Source: Corythucha ciliata (taxonomy: Eukaryota > Arthropoda > Insecta > Hemiptera > Tingidae). Taken from it: 64,000 nucleotides of DNA. Location of the stretch: positions 40,467,253-40,531,252 of the forward strand of contig CM075939.1 in assembly GCA_038030265.1 (NCBI GenBank), read 5' to 3'. Below the pieces are notes generated by a model. The model was not told the DNA's origin and ran no database searches. It saw only the letters and a list, made by a program, of their open reading frames with translations. A program made the translations under genes and the position numbers. Positions 24,605-35,500 of the stretch are shown here, in pieces. Every line of letters begins with the position of its first letter. Position 1 is the stretch's first letter.

Positions 24605-24757
24605 TGCTAGCTTTGCTGTTCACAAGCTCTGTGCTATGCGCCTGTGTAGTCTGTAGAACCAAACAAAACGCATTCCCTCGTTAAATGAAGCATCCCTGAT
24701 TGGTTGCTTAGACCCTACCGACGCATAGCATAATGATTTGTGAACGGGGCTTGGCTA
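24605..24757. mobile_element. Small MITE-like inverted repeat
   Basis: Opposed ends AGCTTTGCTGTTCACAAGC and, reading back from the right, AGCCAAGCCCCGTTCACAAA; both lead inward to TGCTATGCG. No coding content. No clear target duplication was seen. Confidence 0.5.
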
Positions 24758-24984
24758 ATTAGGCTTAAAATCCTCCGTTTTACCATGCTTCCCACCACCT
24801 GTTCGAATGAAAATAACTGTCACCAGTTTCCAGGCCGTGGCTATGCTTTCCCGGCTGCCAGGTACCTCATGAAGAGTCGTCTTATTCTCTCTCCTGAAGC
24901 CTCTCTCCGACATGCTGTATGGAGCACGGGTATAACCCATACAGTGCTGCCGCCTTGTATGGTCACACGGAGCTGTGGTGAATT

Positions 24985-25395
24985 AGAGCTTATTCTCAAT
25001 TTTAGCCATGGACATGCCCCAAAACCAGTACCCACATCGCGCGACCTTTCTCAATTTTAGTCGTAAAATTGGCGAATTAGCGATTTTTTTCAGTTTCAGT
25101 CTGGAAGCTGCATAGAGAATCTTGTTTTCAATTTTAGCCACGAATTAGCGCTCATTGTTTAAGCCACGAGGTTGCCTCCGGAAACCGAGAATTAGCGTTC
25201 TCTCATTGTCAGTGTTAACCGTGAATTGGAGGTTTTCTCAGTTTTAGCCGCTCACAATAGTTTGTTCATTGTAGCTACGATTGAGCGCTTTTTCTAAAAT
25301 TTAGCCACCAATCAGAGTTTGTCACCATTTATTGCTCGAATTAGCGAATTTACTTTAGCTGGCTAAGGATTAACAGAAACTGGGGATTAGCGTAG
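24985..25395 (+). repeat. Satellite A tract
   Basis: Diverged copies such as TTCTCAATTTTAGCCATGG, AATTTTAGCCACGAATTAGC and TTAGCCGTGTATGG-like phrases. The frame of 106 codons at 24740-25060 runs into it and has no domain. The 230 bases before it hold nothing recognised. Confidence 0.55.
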
Positions 25396-25410
25396 TTTTT
25401 CTATCTTACT

Positions 25411-26283
25411 GGTTACTGTGCATGCGATTTCTGACAAAAATTTGTTCTGACGACTTTGTCCGATATTTTCGTCAGAACAAGGGTGATTCCACTACACGCG
25501 TTTCTATTCTGATTGTTTGCCAGAATGTTGTTGCCTCCCAGTCAACATCCTCTGATTAAGTTTTTACTTACGAATAGTTTGAATTGGAAAATTCGAGCGC
25601 TTGAGCCATTTATTCAGCAGTAAGGACAACATAGGAGATTTCGAAATGGTGTTTTAAGAATTATGGGACCAACTTGAAAAGTTTTTCGAGTTTTTCTGGA
25701 TAACACCCGAAACATTCGAATACGTACTGAAGCGCGTATAGGGGAAAGGATCGAAAGTTCTCCAATTTTCGCGATTTTATTTCGCCAAAACACAGACTGG
25801 CTGTGATTTTAGGCCCAAGAAATGGCCTGGCTCGGCTAGGCTTCGCCTGTCCAAGTTTTTTCTCGTCCCTAAAAAAAAAACACTTTCTTTACTGGGCCAA
25901 AAAAATTACTTAGGTACTGTTATAGTGACGAAATCAGAAGCAACCAACCTTCGCCCACTTTAGCCGAGAAAGATCTGCGTTGTGATAATTTTGCCCCTCA
26001 TGTCCCACATTCACCTTTTCTCTGTAACACAAGTAATCAATTCATCAACGCCTGTGGTAAACTCTCCACATCCCTCACTTTAGCGAAATAACCGCAAATT
26101 CGGACGAGTTCTGATGAAAATATCAAATTAGTTTGAAAGCTCCAATCGTTTGAAGATGATATACGTACTCTGGCGAGGATTTATCTCCCATAGTAAACAA
26201 TTTCATTGAAAAGCAAAAAATGTTTGTTTGTTTAAGCGAACTCGTCAGGACACATTTCGTCAGAAATCGCATGCATAGTAACC
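25411..26283. mobile_element. 873-bp TIR element of unknown superfamily
   Basis: The left end GGTTACTGTGCATGCGATTT and the right end AAATCGCATGCATAGTAACC are imperfect inverted repeats. The match continues inward through CTGACAAAAATTTGTTCTGACGA and its partner with a few mismatches, about 40 bp in all. Next to the left end lies a second small hairpin (TTGTTCTGACGA facing TCGTCAGAACAA). No transposase-like frame was recognised. Flanking bases do not give a clear target duplication. Confidence 0.65.
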
Positions 26284-26309
26284 GTAGCCTACCCACGAAG
26301 TTTCTTCTA

Positions 26310-26560
26310 AAAGCCACGAATTGTCCTTTTCTCTATTTTAGTTGTGACTTGTGAACTAACTTTAGCAAATAGCAAATAACGCTTTTTCTCAATTATACCC
26401 GCGATCAAGTGGCCTCCAGACACCAATGATTGGTGTAGTATTTTTCTTAAATTGAGCGTCAAATGTGGTATTTTGCCCAGTTTTAGCCGTGTATGGACCT
26501 ATAGAGCTGGGCATTAGCGCTTTTTCTCAAATTCAGCCGAGGTATTGCACGTAAGCTTCC
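26310..26560 (+). repeat. Satellite A tract
   Basis: Short, strongly diverged tract: AGCGCTTTTTCTCAAATTCAGCC at its end is the clearest copy. Confidence 0.45.
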
Positions 26561-26753
26561 TTTAAGAACAGCACTTATGGACCTCGGTAGGTTACTCTGG
26601 TGTCGATATAAATCGTCTAAAACTTACGATAAGGTAAAACATTCAGAAGGGGCATCAGGGCATGTCCGAAAAATTCGCCCACTTAAGCTCTGGTGGACAT
26701 TGCTGGTACAATCACAAAACACAAAATTGTTGGTAACAAGTGTTAGTCGAAGG

Positions 26754-27804
26754 CAAAGTCATATGGAAAACCAAGTTATTCGACTTCCCTTGGTTTCTAT
26801 ATAAAAAATTCTAGTTTATTTCCTCTCATTTACTAATTACATTAGTAACTTGCAATGACTTTGATTTTATTCATGAATCGCAAGAAATCTGGGGAACGTT
26901 TTTCTAAAATGAAATAAAATATTTATTATTATTCGCATGTTATCTGAAATTTTTTTTTTGTATTTGGCGGGTTTTAGCCCTTCTTTTATCCCAACGGGAG
27001 CAAATGTTCCTATACGTATTCACTCCATCCCATAGCTTACTATAATAAGTGAAAGGAAGCCTACCCTCGTTACCCAGAAGACACCATGAGGAGCTTGGCT
27101 GATTGGCCTCCCAAGGAGTTTGTTCTCCCCGCATATGCGGAAATTACGGTCGTCACATAATAGTAATGAAACTCAATGTGGCAAAATCTGAAAACTTACG
27201 ATTTTAACAACTTCTGTCCATCTCTTTCATGCCCAACCTCATCATTTCTGAACGTATTGGCCCCTTATTCACAAGTTTTGTTTGTTTTACAACCAACCCC
27301 TTTGGGTGGCCTTGGCAAGTTTGCACTTGCATTTTATGTACGTCCGGCTCCTTCAGAGCCGAGGAGCCGGAATCAATTTCGAATGAAAGGACTACATGGG
27401 AAGCGAAGGACGCAACTGATTTTTCCCTACTGGCTGTATGTAAATGTTGAATAGCACATTAGTTTGCACCGACACCGAGCCACAAAATTTTTTCTGGGTA
27501 GAGACGGGCCAGCAGCAACGAGGAGGGGGGGACATTGTTTATCAGCATCCCTACAAAAACCGGACCTCTTGAAACTGAATAAATAATTATTAGATCCCAG
27601 CGAACTTATAGTTTATTTCCTCTCCTTTACTTATTGATTTTTATCAATTATTGCTTGAACATTCGCCTCCTCTTCGAAAATATATTTTTTTGAATTAGGC
27701 GGGTTTTAGCCTTTTTATTATATCATCGGGAGCAAATTTCCCAACCCACAAAAAAATTCACTTTTTTTTTCGAGTCGAATAACTTGGTTTTCCATATGAC
27801 TTTG
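26754..27804. mobile_element. Non-autonomous DNA element, family 'CAAAGTCATATGG', 1,051 bp
   Basis: Perfect terminal inverted repeats of at least 24 bp start CAAAGTCATATGGAAAACC, and an exact 8-bp target duplication, GTCGAAGG, lies at 26746-26753 and 27805-27812. The interior has no transposase. A block of about 200 bp ending in GGCGGGTTTTAGCC and CGGGAGCAAAT occurs twice in direct orientation (about 26810-27010 and 27605-27745), so the element looks internally duplicated or carries a nested insertion. Eight-base duplications with a CA start fit hAT; P-like elements are the alternative. A 345-bp relative sits at 45318-45662. Confidence 0.8.
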
Positions 27805-27812
27805 GTCGAAGG

Positions 27813-29041
27813 CTTAAACCCTATGGTCTGCGGGCCAAATTATAAACAAACACCCCCTACCCTTTCTTGTTTTTTGAGGATTTCAACTTGTGTTGAAAAT
27901 GTATTGCTGTTTCGTAGGGTTGGGCAGTGAAAGGGACGATGGTGGTGTCGGTCGGTGGGGGGCATTGCCACAGTTTACAGTCTGTTTGCAGAGTGAGAAA
28001 AGAGGAAGCTCAGCTCCCCGCACCGTCATCGGCTAATATCCTACAGCTCGTTCCTCCTTTCACGCAGGATTAATTGCTTTTTAGCCCCCGGGGGGATACG
28101 ATTGGAATTGAACGTGAAATAGTGGCGAAGGGCCGAAAGTGGTAAAAGGATCGATGGGTTTGAAGGAAGCCACCGTTGCCCAATTTTCCTATTATGATAT
28201 TGATCTTGACGCTTTTTGACACGTTAAACAAAAAGACAGGGTAAATTGGGTGGGTTCTGTGATGGATGAGGAGGGTTAACATTGAGTTTATAACTCGCTG
28301 AATTGGAAAATTATTTACAAAACACCCCAATAAATTGGCGCTGAGGAAATCACTTAATTTTCATTGAAAAATAAAATTATAGCCCACTTCAAAACATTAC
28401 CTTCCTGCTTCACTCTTCTCTTTAATACACAGACTCACTCAATCTTCCAAGGTAGCGTTTGAACAAGATTCGCAGGGTCGGGAGGTGTTTTTAATATTTC
28501 ATGGGTTTATATCACACCAGTACAAACTTCGCGTAGAGTACGAGAGCGTCCGAGGGATGATAAATGATTAAATGTGAATTAAGTAGTATTTAACTCATGA
28601 ATATAAATGGCGGACGGATTGTTTTGGGTAAAATAGCTCGACGGGAAGAGGGAGTGGCAAAGGATTTCACTAAAGTGCCCGGGCTAGATCGCTTAATAAA
28701 AGTGAGTGGTTAAATAATGACGAGCTGAGGCTATTGTTTTTGGGAAGGAAGTATGGTCAATCATTTAGGCGATTGGTTAAAGATTGTTTTCGCCTAAGTA
28801 CACAGAGGACAGGAGGGAGATTGAGTTTTTTCAGTCGATATCAAGAGCACCCCAAGAAGTTGTTGCCAAAGTCGTTATCCCCGTCAAGAACAGGCTTCAT
28901 TGTTGAACTTTTCTGACTAATCGAATTACTAGAAGTATTCATCATTCTATTTACTACCTCTCTGCAGTCACTGACAATCCAAAATTACATTTCCGACTTC
29001 CACGACATTCTTAAATGAAAAAAAGTATGTTTTCATTCCAG
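27813..29041. other. Unrecognised sequence, probably intron
   Basis: No repeat or domain recognised. It ends in a pyrimidine-containing stretch and TTTTCATTCCAG, which is the acceptor of the exon at 29042. Confidence 0.5.
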
Positions 29042-29121
29042 TTTATCGTCAAGGTGAAGTTGGAACTTCCTGGTATATCGTACTTTCGGGGTCTCTCGAC
29101 GCTAAAATATCGCAGGACAAG
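29042..29121 (+). CDS. Internal exon, Epac/RapGEF-like cyclic nucleotide-binding domain
   Basis: An 80-base segment bounded by TTTTCATTCCAG on the left and GTAAAC on the right reads open in one frame: two bases completing a split codon, then 26 codons. It contains YRQGEVGTSWY followed by IVLSGSLDAKIS. The pattern R-Q-G-x-x-G-T-x-W-Y-x-V-L-x-G-S-L-D is the strand-turn-strand part of a cyclic nucleotide-binding domain and resembles the first such domain of Epac (RAPGEF3/4) guanine exchange factors for Rap. The exon starts after codon base one and ends in phase 0. The phosphate-binding cassette would lie in a downstream exon that was not found here. Other cNMP-binding proteins are possible but less like it. 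Confidence 0.6.
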
Positions 29122-29540
29122 GTAAACTTTTCAGTTTTTAATCAGTTTTCCCCCACTCTTATACTTTCGAGATTGATTTTGCTGCCTGTCTTCCACATTG
29201 GCATTAAAACCTTAAGAACTTTGCATGTGGATTTCTACGTCACTGCTTATCTTGCCTGTATATCTGATGGTCGGATAAAACGAGACGATTCTTTTCGATA
29301 ATTGCATGAATCAATGCGTTACACGAAAACTTTCTGACGTTAATTTCTTATTATTTATAAACGTCCCGGCCATTTTTTTTATTTTGAAGGAGTTTTGTTC
29401 CTTCAAAATAGGATTCATTAGCTCAGAATAACCAAATTCGTGGTTTGGCCTCTTATAAACAGTACAATCACTGGCGGACCTATGTGTATCGGGGCCCGCG
29501 GCGGAAATCTTCAAGAGGCCCCTAAAACTCTCAAACTATA
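29122..29540. other. Unrecognised sequence, probably intron
   Basis: Begins with the splice donor. It contains no recognised repeat, apart from a phrase near 29490-29523 (GGCGGAAATCTTCAAGAGGC) similar to one at about 33710-33735. Confidence 0.45.
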
Positions 29541-29544
29541 CTTA

Positions 29545-29960
29545 AAACCTCTATTGGTAACCTCTAAGGCCTTTTCGTTTTGAGCAGCCCACAAGTTTGT
29601 TGAATGACGAATTCCACCCTTCACAGTAATTGTTCGTGCGAGCTCCTCTGCTCAGCGTCACCTCTCGGACATTCCATATTTCTAGGTTAAATCTGGGGAT
29701 ACCATTTTTTCCGCTCACATAATTTTCGTCAAAGTACATGGAGAGGACCGCCTGAGTAGGACTTTCTCGAGAAGTAAGCAGTCTTTCCTTGATTGAGTTC
29801 TTGGCCAGTAGTACTCCTACTTCCGTCACCCGGACATTTAGATGATGAGCACTTCCACCGTACTGAGCTTTCATTTTGGCGCAAAATCGTATAGGAATAC
29901 CCGTCATGGACAAGCTTCGGCTTTCCTTTACTGCTCGTGGTTGTAATAGACGACATTTTA
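29545..29960 (-). pseudogene. MULE transposase remnant: FLYWCH finger joined to C-terminus
   Basis: On the minus strand one frame (start 29956) carries GKPKLVHDGYSYTILRQN and WKCSSSKC, the first half of a FLYWCH zinc finger (conserved hydrophobics, GY, W and Cys). A second overlapping frame (to 29551) carries SIKERLLTSRESPTQAV and, further on, IWNVREVTLSRGARTNNYCEG. The last pattern (WNV, RTNN, EGWN) is typical of the C-terminus of FLYWCH-bearing MULE transposases of animals. The catalytic DDE core that should lie between them is absent, so this is an internal-deletion derivative with at least one frameshift. Its termini were not identified. Confidence 0.65.
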
Positions 29961-30027
29961 ATCCGAACACCTCAAGAAATGAGAGACAACTAATCTGCGT
30001 TGGTGCGATGCGGAAGTGACAGGGCAC

Positions 30028-30373
30028 AAAAGAAACAAGAAATGTACTTTGTTCGAAGATTTGGTTTCACATGTTCAAAGATTTAATACACATAGTTCAT
30101 AAAATACATTTAATAACACACAATCAATCAATATTGGGTCCCACACTGGGGACGATGGACCGTACAAAGTGTCCTCCTCCTAGAGAGCCTCTTCGCTTAC
30201 GACCGTACAAACTGTCCTCCTTCTGAGGTGGTTTGATTTCACAGGTACCCGCTGGTTAGTACAAACTGTCCTCCTGTGAGTACCACCGTACAAAGTGTCC
30301 CATTCCCTTTCCATATATTGTAGGCAAATTACCGCTATTTCCACAACCTATCCGCTAAACAGCGCTTATAGAC
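30028..30373. repeat. Short repeat cluster CCGTACAAAGTGTCC
   Basis: Four copies of GTACAAA(G/C)TGTCC occur at about 30165, 30203, 30256 and 30288, spaced 32-53 bp, three of them followed by TCC. The cluster lies directly beside the MULE remnant and may be its subterminal region. Nothing recognised in the rest. Confidence 0.55.
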
Positions 30374-32027
30374 CGAGAGCTGGCGACAGTCCCATTCAAC
30401 CGGAAGAACATAGTCACGAAAGGTTTGCAAAATGATGGCATTTGACCCCCTATATACGAGTCCGGAAGTCTGCCGTGCTGTATCTGGGGCCTAAGGATTT
30501 TATAGCTAATTAAAGTCCTTAATTTGGGACATGAATTTAACCAGAAAAACATAGTTCTGAAACTAGTCTCATTCGAAAGGTTTTATGGAGCTGATTACGA
30601 ATATGATCGTCGGCCGCCGTCTGCCTGGGGCATTTGCCCTCAGTGGCTCGCCAAACTCACGAAATTCAGGAAACTTTAATTGACAGGAAGAACATAGTCC
30701 TGAAACTGATCTAAATCGAAAGGATCTGTGGAGATTATTACAAATATAACCGTCTGCCGGTGTCTGCCTGGGGCATTCGCCCTCGGTGGTCAGTCAAACT
30801 CCCTAAAACAGGGATATTAATTAACCAGAAAAACTAGGTCCGGATTATTGTCTCATGCGACAGGTTTCATGTGGCTGAATACGAAAATGATCGTCTTCCG
30901 GCGTCTGCGTGGGGCACTTGCCCTCAGTGACCCGTCAAACTGCACAGAGGGAAAATGATTAATTGGAAGAATATAGTCGTGAAACTAGTCTCATTCGAAA
31001 GGTTTAATAGAGCTGATGATTACGAATATGATCGCCTGCCTGGGGGAGAGTATGGCGAGCCACAAAGGGCAAATGCCCCAGGCAGACGGCGACAGACGAT
31101 CATATTCGTAATCAGCTCCATAAAACCTTTCGAATAGGACCAGTTTCAGCACTATGTTCTTTCGGTTAATTAAAATTTTCCAAATTTCGAGAGTTTGGCG
31201 AGCCACAGAGGGCAAATGCCCCAGGCAGACACCAGCAGACGATCATTTTCGTATTCAGCCACATAAAACCTGAAGCAAAAGACCGTTTCCCGGATTTAGT
31301 TCTTCCGGTTAATTAATATCCCTGATTTAGGGAGTTTGACTGGCCACTGAGGGCAAATGCCCCAGGCAGACGGCGCCAGACGATCATATTCGTAATCAGC
31401 TCCATAAAACCTTTCGAATGAGAATAGTTTCAGGATTATGTTCTTCCGGTTAATCATTTTCCTCCGGTGCAGTTTGACTGGTCACTAAGGGCAAGTGCCC
31501 CAGGCAGACGATCATTTTCCTATTCAGCCACATGAAACGTGTCGCAAAAGACCATTTTCCGGACTTAGTTCTTCCGGTTAATTAATATCCCTGATTTAAG
31601 GAGTTTACTGGCCACCGAGGGCAAATGCTCCAGGCTGACGCCTCCAGACGATTATATTTGTAATCATCTCCATGAATTCTATAGATTAGGACCAGTTTCA
31701 GGGCTATGTTCTTCCGGTTAATTAAAATTTACCGAATTTCGGGAGTTTAGCGAGCCACAGAGGGCAAATGCCCCAGGCAGACGGCGGCAGACAATCATAT
31801 TCGTAATCAGCTCCATAAAACCTTTCGAATTAGACTAGTTTCTGGACTATGTCCTTCTGGTTAAATTCATGTCCCAAATTAAGGACTTTAATTAGCTATA
31901 AAATCCTTAGGTCCCAGATACAGCATGGCAGACTTCCGGACTCGTAAATAGGGGGTCAAATGCCATCATTTTGCACACCTTTAGTGACTATGTTCTTCCG
32001 GTTGAATGGGACTGTCGCTATCTCTCG
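30374..32027. mobile_element. Foldback element of opposed 140-bp units
   Basis: The two ends are inverted copies: the left begins CGAGAG then GCGACAGTCCCATTCAACCG, and the right ends with the complement. The match extends inward for more than 200 bp, including the phrase around AATGATGGCATTTGACCCCC. Inside, units marked CTGCCTGGGGCATTTGCCCT stand at 30621, 30764, 30904 and 31035. Then AGGGCAAATGCCCCAGGCAG, the same mark inverted, stands at 31066, 31209, 31350, 31488, 31618 and 31761. The whole 1.65 kb can thus fold on itself. This matches foldback elements with repeated-unit arms; no coding sequence or certain target duplication is seen. Confidence 0.8.
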
Positions 32028-33710
32028 AACTATTATGCCGCGAATTTCTGAATGAGTGCTTATGCGCGCATATTAGCAACGGATTAGCGGGGTGATCCCC
32101 CCACCTTATAGACATAAATATGCGCTTTTCCCCAACTTTAGCAGCAAAGTAGATGTGAGTCAGCGATGTTTCTTCAACTTTACTCGAGTAGGCGTTTTCC
32201 ACAATTTGAGCTGCAAATTAGCGATTTTTTCTAGTGCTTTGCTCAGTATGAGCTGAAAATTACTCAATATTAGCCGTAAAATAACGGTTTTTTCGAAACG
32301 TTTACCACAAAGTAGCATTTTTTGTTCGCCATGGCGAGTTTTTCACTCATGGCCATAAATTAGCGCTTTTTCTCAATTTTTGCCTCAAAGTAGCCCGAGA
32401 AAGCCGCGAATTAGCGTATTTCCAATTTTTGACGCAAATAGAAATTTGTCTCAATTTTTTGCCGTGAATTAGCGCTTTTTCGTAATTTTAGCAGTGCAGT
32501 AGCTATTTCTAGCCCGCCCATTAGCGAATTTTGTTCATTTTAGCCGCGAATTGGCGTTTTCCGATATTTTTACTGGAAATCGGCAGTTCTTCAATTTTTG
32601 ACAGTGAATTATTAGCACTTTTTGTTTCAATTTAGGCTGAAAATTAACTTTTATCTTTATTCTAGCCAGTGTAATTACTGATTTTCTCTATATTAGCCGC
32701 AAATTGGCGGGTTCTTTTACATTTTGGCACCGCATTAGTAATTTTTTTCAATTTTAATTATATGTAGAATAGGGCTTCATCTCAAGTTCTAGCCGTGAAT
32801 CAGGGTTTTTTCTTTTACTTATAACCATGAATTTGCCGTTCATGTCAATTTTAGCCACAAAGTTGTCGTCAGAAGGCGGAATCGAAATTCCAACACACTT
32901 TATCCGCGATTATTTTCCTCAATTTTAGCTGCTTTGAAGCGTTTCTAACCTGTGAATTCGCGAATTACCTTAATTATAGCCACGAATTGGTGATTTCCTC
33001 AATTTTTAGCCGAGAATAACACTTTTTCCCAATTTGAGCTGAAAACGAGAGTTTTTATTTATTTATGACAGGTTAATTAATTATAGTGAATTTTTCAATA
33101 TTAGCTGCGTTTTTTTTACACTCCAGTCCCTCGTTGTCATTTTTCCTCCAATTTTTGCTATGGATTAATGTTAATTGTTTAGTTTTAGCCTCGAACAGAA
33201 GCTAAGCATTTGCGTTTTGTCAATTTTTCAAGATTGAGTGACTTTAACTAATTTTGGCCACGGGTTAGCGCTTTTAATCAATTTTAGTAGTGCAGTAGGG
33301 ATTCTTTCGTTTGTATTGGGGATTTTCCTCCATTTTAGCCACGATTTGGCGTTATCCTCATTTTCAGCTGCAATTTAACCATTTTTTCATTTTTTAGCAG
33401 CGAATTAGCACTTTTTTCTCAGTTTGAGTTGAAAATTAGTGTTTTTCTTAATGTTGGCCGCGCTAATTAATATTTTTGTCAATTCTAGCCGCGTTGTTTT
33501 CTTAGGTTTTAGCCCCGCGTGAGCAATGTACTGTTTCTTAGTTTGTGCCTCGATTCTTTCAGAAGCTATACAGATTTTCGTTTTCTCAATTTCAGCCGCG
33601 AATTAGTGATTTTTCCTTCATTTCAGCGGTGAAATAGCGTTTTCTGATAATTTTGCAGCGAATTAGCACATTATCTATTCTCTTTTTTTATTAATAGACG
33701 ATTTTTCGCC
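32028..33710 (+). repeat. Long satellite A tract
   Basis: About 1.7 kb of diverged copies, for example around 32350-32420, 32460-32560 and 33590-33670, with phrases such as GCCGCGAATTAGCG, GCCGTGAATTAGCGC and TTTTTCTCAATTTT. Copy spacing is mostly 28-40 bp, and no unit is exact. Confidence 0.75.
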
Positions 33711-33785
33711 GGCGGAAATCTCCTAGAGGCCCCTATGGGGCGCGTCAGCGTCTGACTCTTGCAGTAAAAACACATAGAGCTCTAT

Positions 33786-33888
33786 GGGGCCTTTCACATT
33801 GGACGCATACGTGGGAGTAGTCTCTCTCCCGAGAAAAAACGCTGATTCACACGTCGGCGTCTTTTTTCTCGTAGTGTGAAAAGGCCCT
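33786..33888. mobile_element. Small MITE-like hairpin in satellite A
   Basis: GGGCCTTTCACATTGGACGC on the left faces GTAGTGTGAAAAGGCCCT on the right. The pair interrupts satellite A. The region before it (33715-33785) has CCCCTATGGGGC and TCTATGGGGC and may belong to it. Confidence 0.5.
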
Positions 33889-33924
33889 AATTCTCTGTTA
33901 TGTGTAGACAAGAAATATAATTTT

Positions 33925-35500
33925 TACTTAGCGTTAAACTATGGCTTTTTCCTTATTTTAGCCACGAGATACCGCTATTTCCACATCCCATCCGCCAATT
34001 AGCGCTTGTGCTTTATGCCGCGAATTTATTAGCAGCGAATGAGGGCTTTTTGTCAACTTTACCACCAAATTACCTATTTTATCAATTTTGGCTGCGGTAG
34101 CATTTTCTCAATTTCAGTCGCGCCCACTAGTGCCCCCCCCCCACTTTCAATATCCACGAATTTGCGCTTTTTCTCTACTTTGGCAGCAAAGTAGAGTTTT
34201 TATTCTGTGAATTAGCGATTTCCCACCAGTTTCCGCCAGTCGCGTTATCCTGAATTTTAGCTATAAGTTACCTATTTTTTCTAATTTTTTAGCCGTTAAT
34301 TATTAGCACTCTTCTGTTTAAGCTGAAAATAAGCAGTTTTCCTCCTTTTAGACGCAAAATGTAGTTTTTTTAAGAATTTGGCCTCAAATTTGAGGCTAAA
34401 ATTTTTTGTTCACCAAACGATCAGCGATTCAGCGATTAGGTTATTTCGCCTATACCCATAAATTGGCGCTTTTTCTCAATTTTAGCCTCAAAGTTGCCTT
34501 CAGAAGAGGCGAATTCGCGTGTTGTAAATTTTTTGCGATTTCTTTCCATTTTTAGAAGCGAATTATATCTTTTACACTATTTAGGCTGAAAATTAGCCTT
34601 TCTCTTAATTTAGCTAATCAATGATTGACTCAATATTAAGTGCAAATTAGCGCTGTAGTAGCGAACCTATTCCTTGCGTTAGCGAATTTTCTCGAATTTG
34701 CATTTTCCTCAATTTTAGCTGTAGATTAATCATTATTACAATTTTTAGCAGCGAATTAGCACTTATTTCAATTTGAGCTGAAAATAAGATTTTTTCATTT
34801 TTAGTATTAGCAATTTTTTTACTTTTTGCTATGGATTAGCGCTGTTTTTCAGTTTGAACCTTGAGGCTTTCAGAAACTGCAAATTTCCGTTTTCTCAATT
34901 ACAACCGTGAATTGGTGATTTCCTTTATTTGTACCAGCGAATTAACGTTTTTACATAAACTTTATCCTTGAATTAGCGATTTTTCTCAGTTTCAGCTTTC
35001 AAATTTTGTTTCTGCTAATTTTGCAGCGAATTAGCATCTATTATCTTTTTTATTTGCGAATCGGCGATTTTTCGCGATTTCAGTTGTGAATTTGTCAGTT
35101 TTGCCCGATTTTAACACTGTTTTGTTTTCAATATTAGCCGCGATTTTTTTTTACTTACAGCCTAGAATTAGTTGCGTGTTTTCTCAATTTCAGTCGCGGG
35201 ATTAGCCCAAAAACAACACTTTTGCGTTGATTACTACATTTTAGCCGTAGAACGGCGAATGAGCGATTTTTTATCAATTTCCGTCTGGAAGTTGAATGGT
35301 GAAATCGCGCTTTTTCGCTATTATAGCCACGAATATTAGCGGTTTTCCAAAGTTTTTGCTGCGTCAGTAAATTACAAATTGCCGATCAGCACATATGTGC
35401 GCTTAAGGACCTAACGAAACTGGGGATTCCCTCTATAAAGCTGCGAATTTTCCTCAAGAGGCGCGAATTTTCTCAATTTCAGCCCTCCTGAAGAGCGCTC
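33925..35500 (+). repeat. Long satellite A tract
   Basis: Continues the family after the hairpin, for example AAATTGGCGCTTTTTCTCAA near 34451 and GCAGCGAATTAGCA near 34750 and 35022. A C run lies near 34133. Confidence 0.7.

Noticed and set aside
32028..35500. CRISPR-like array
   Set aside because: The roughly 30-bp repeats are highly diverged with no constant spacers, and the context is eukaryotic; this is a satellite.
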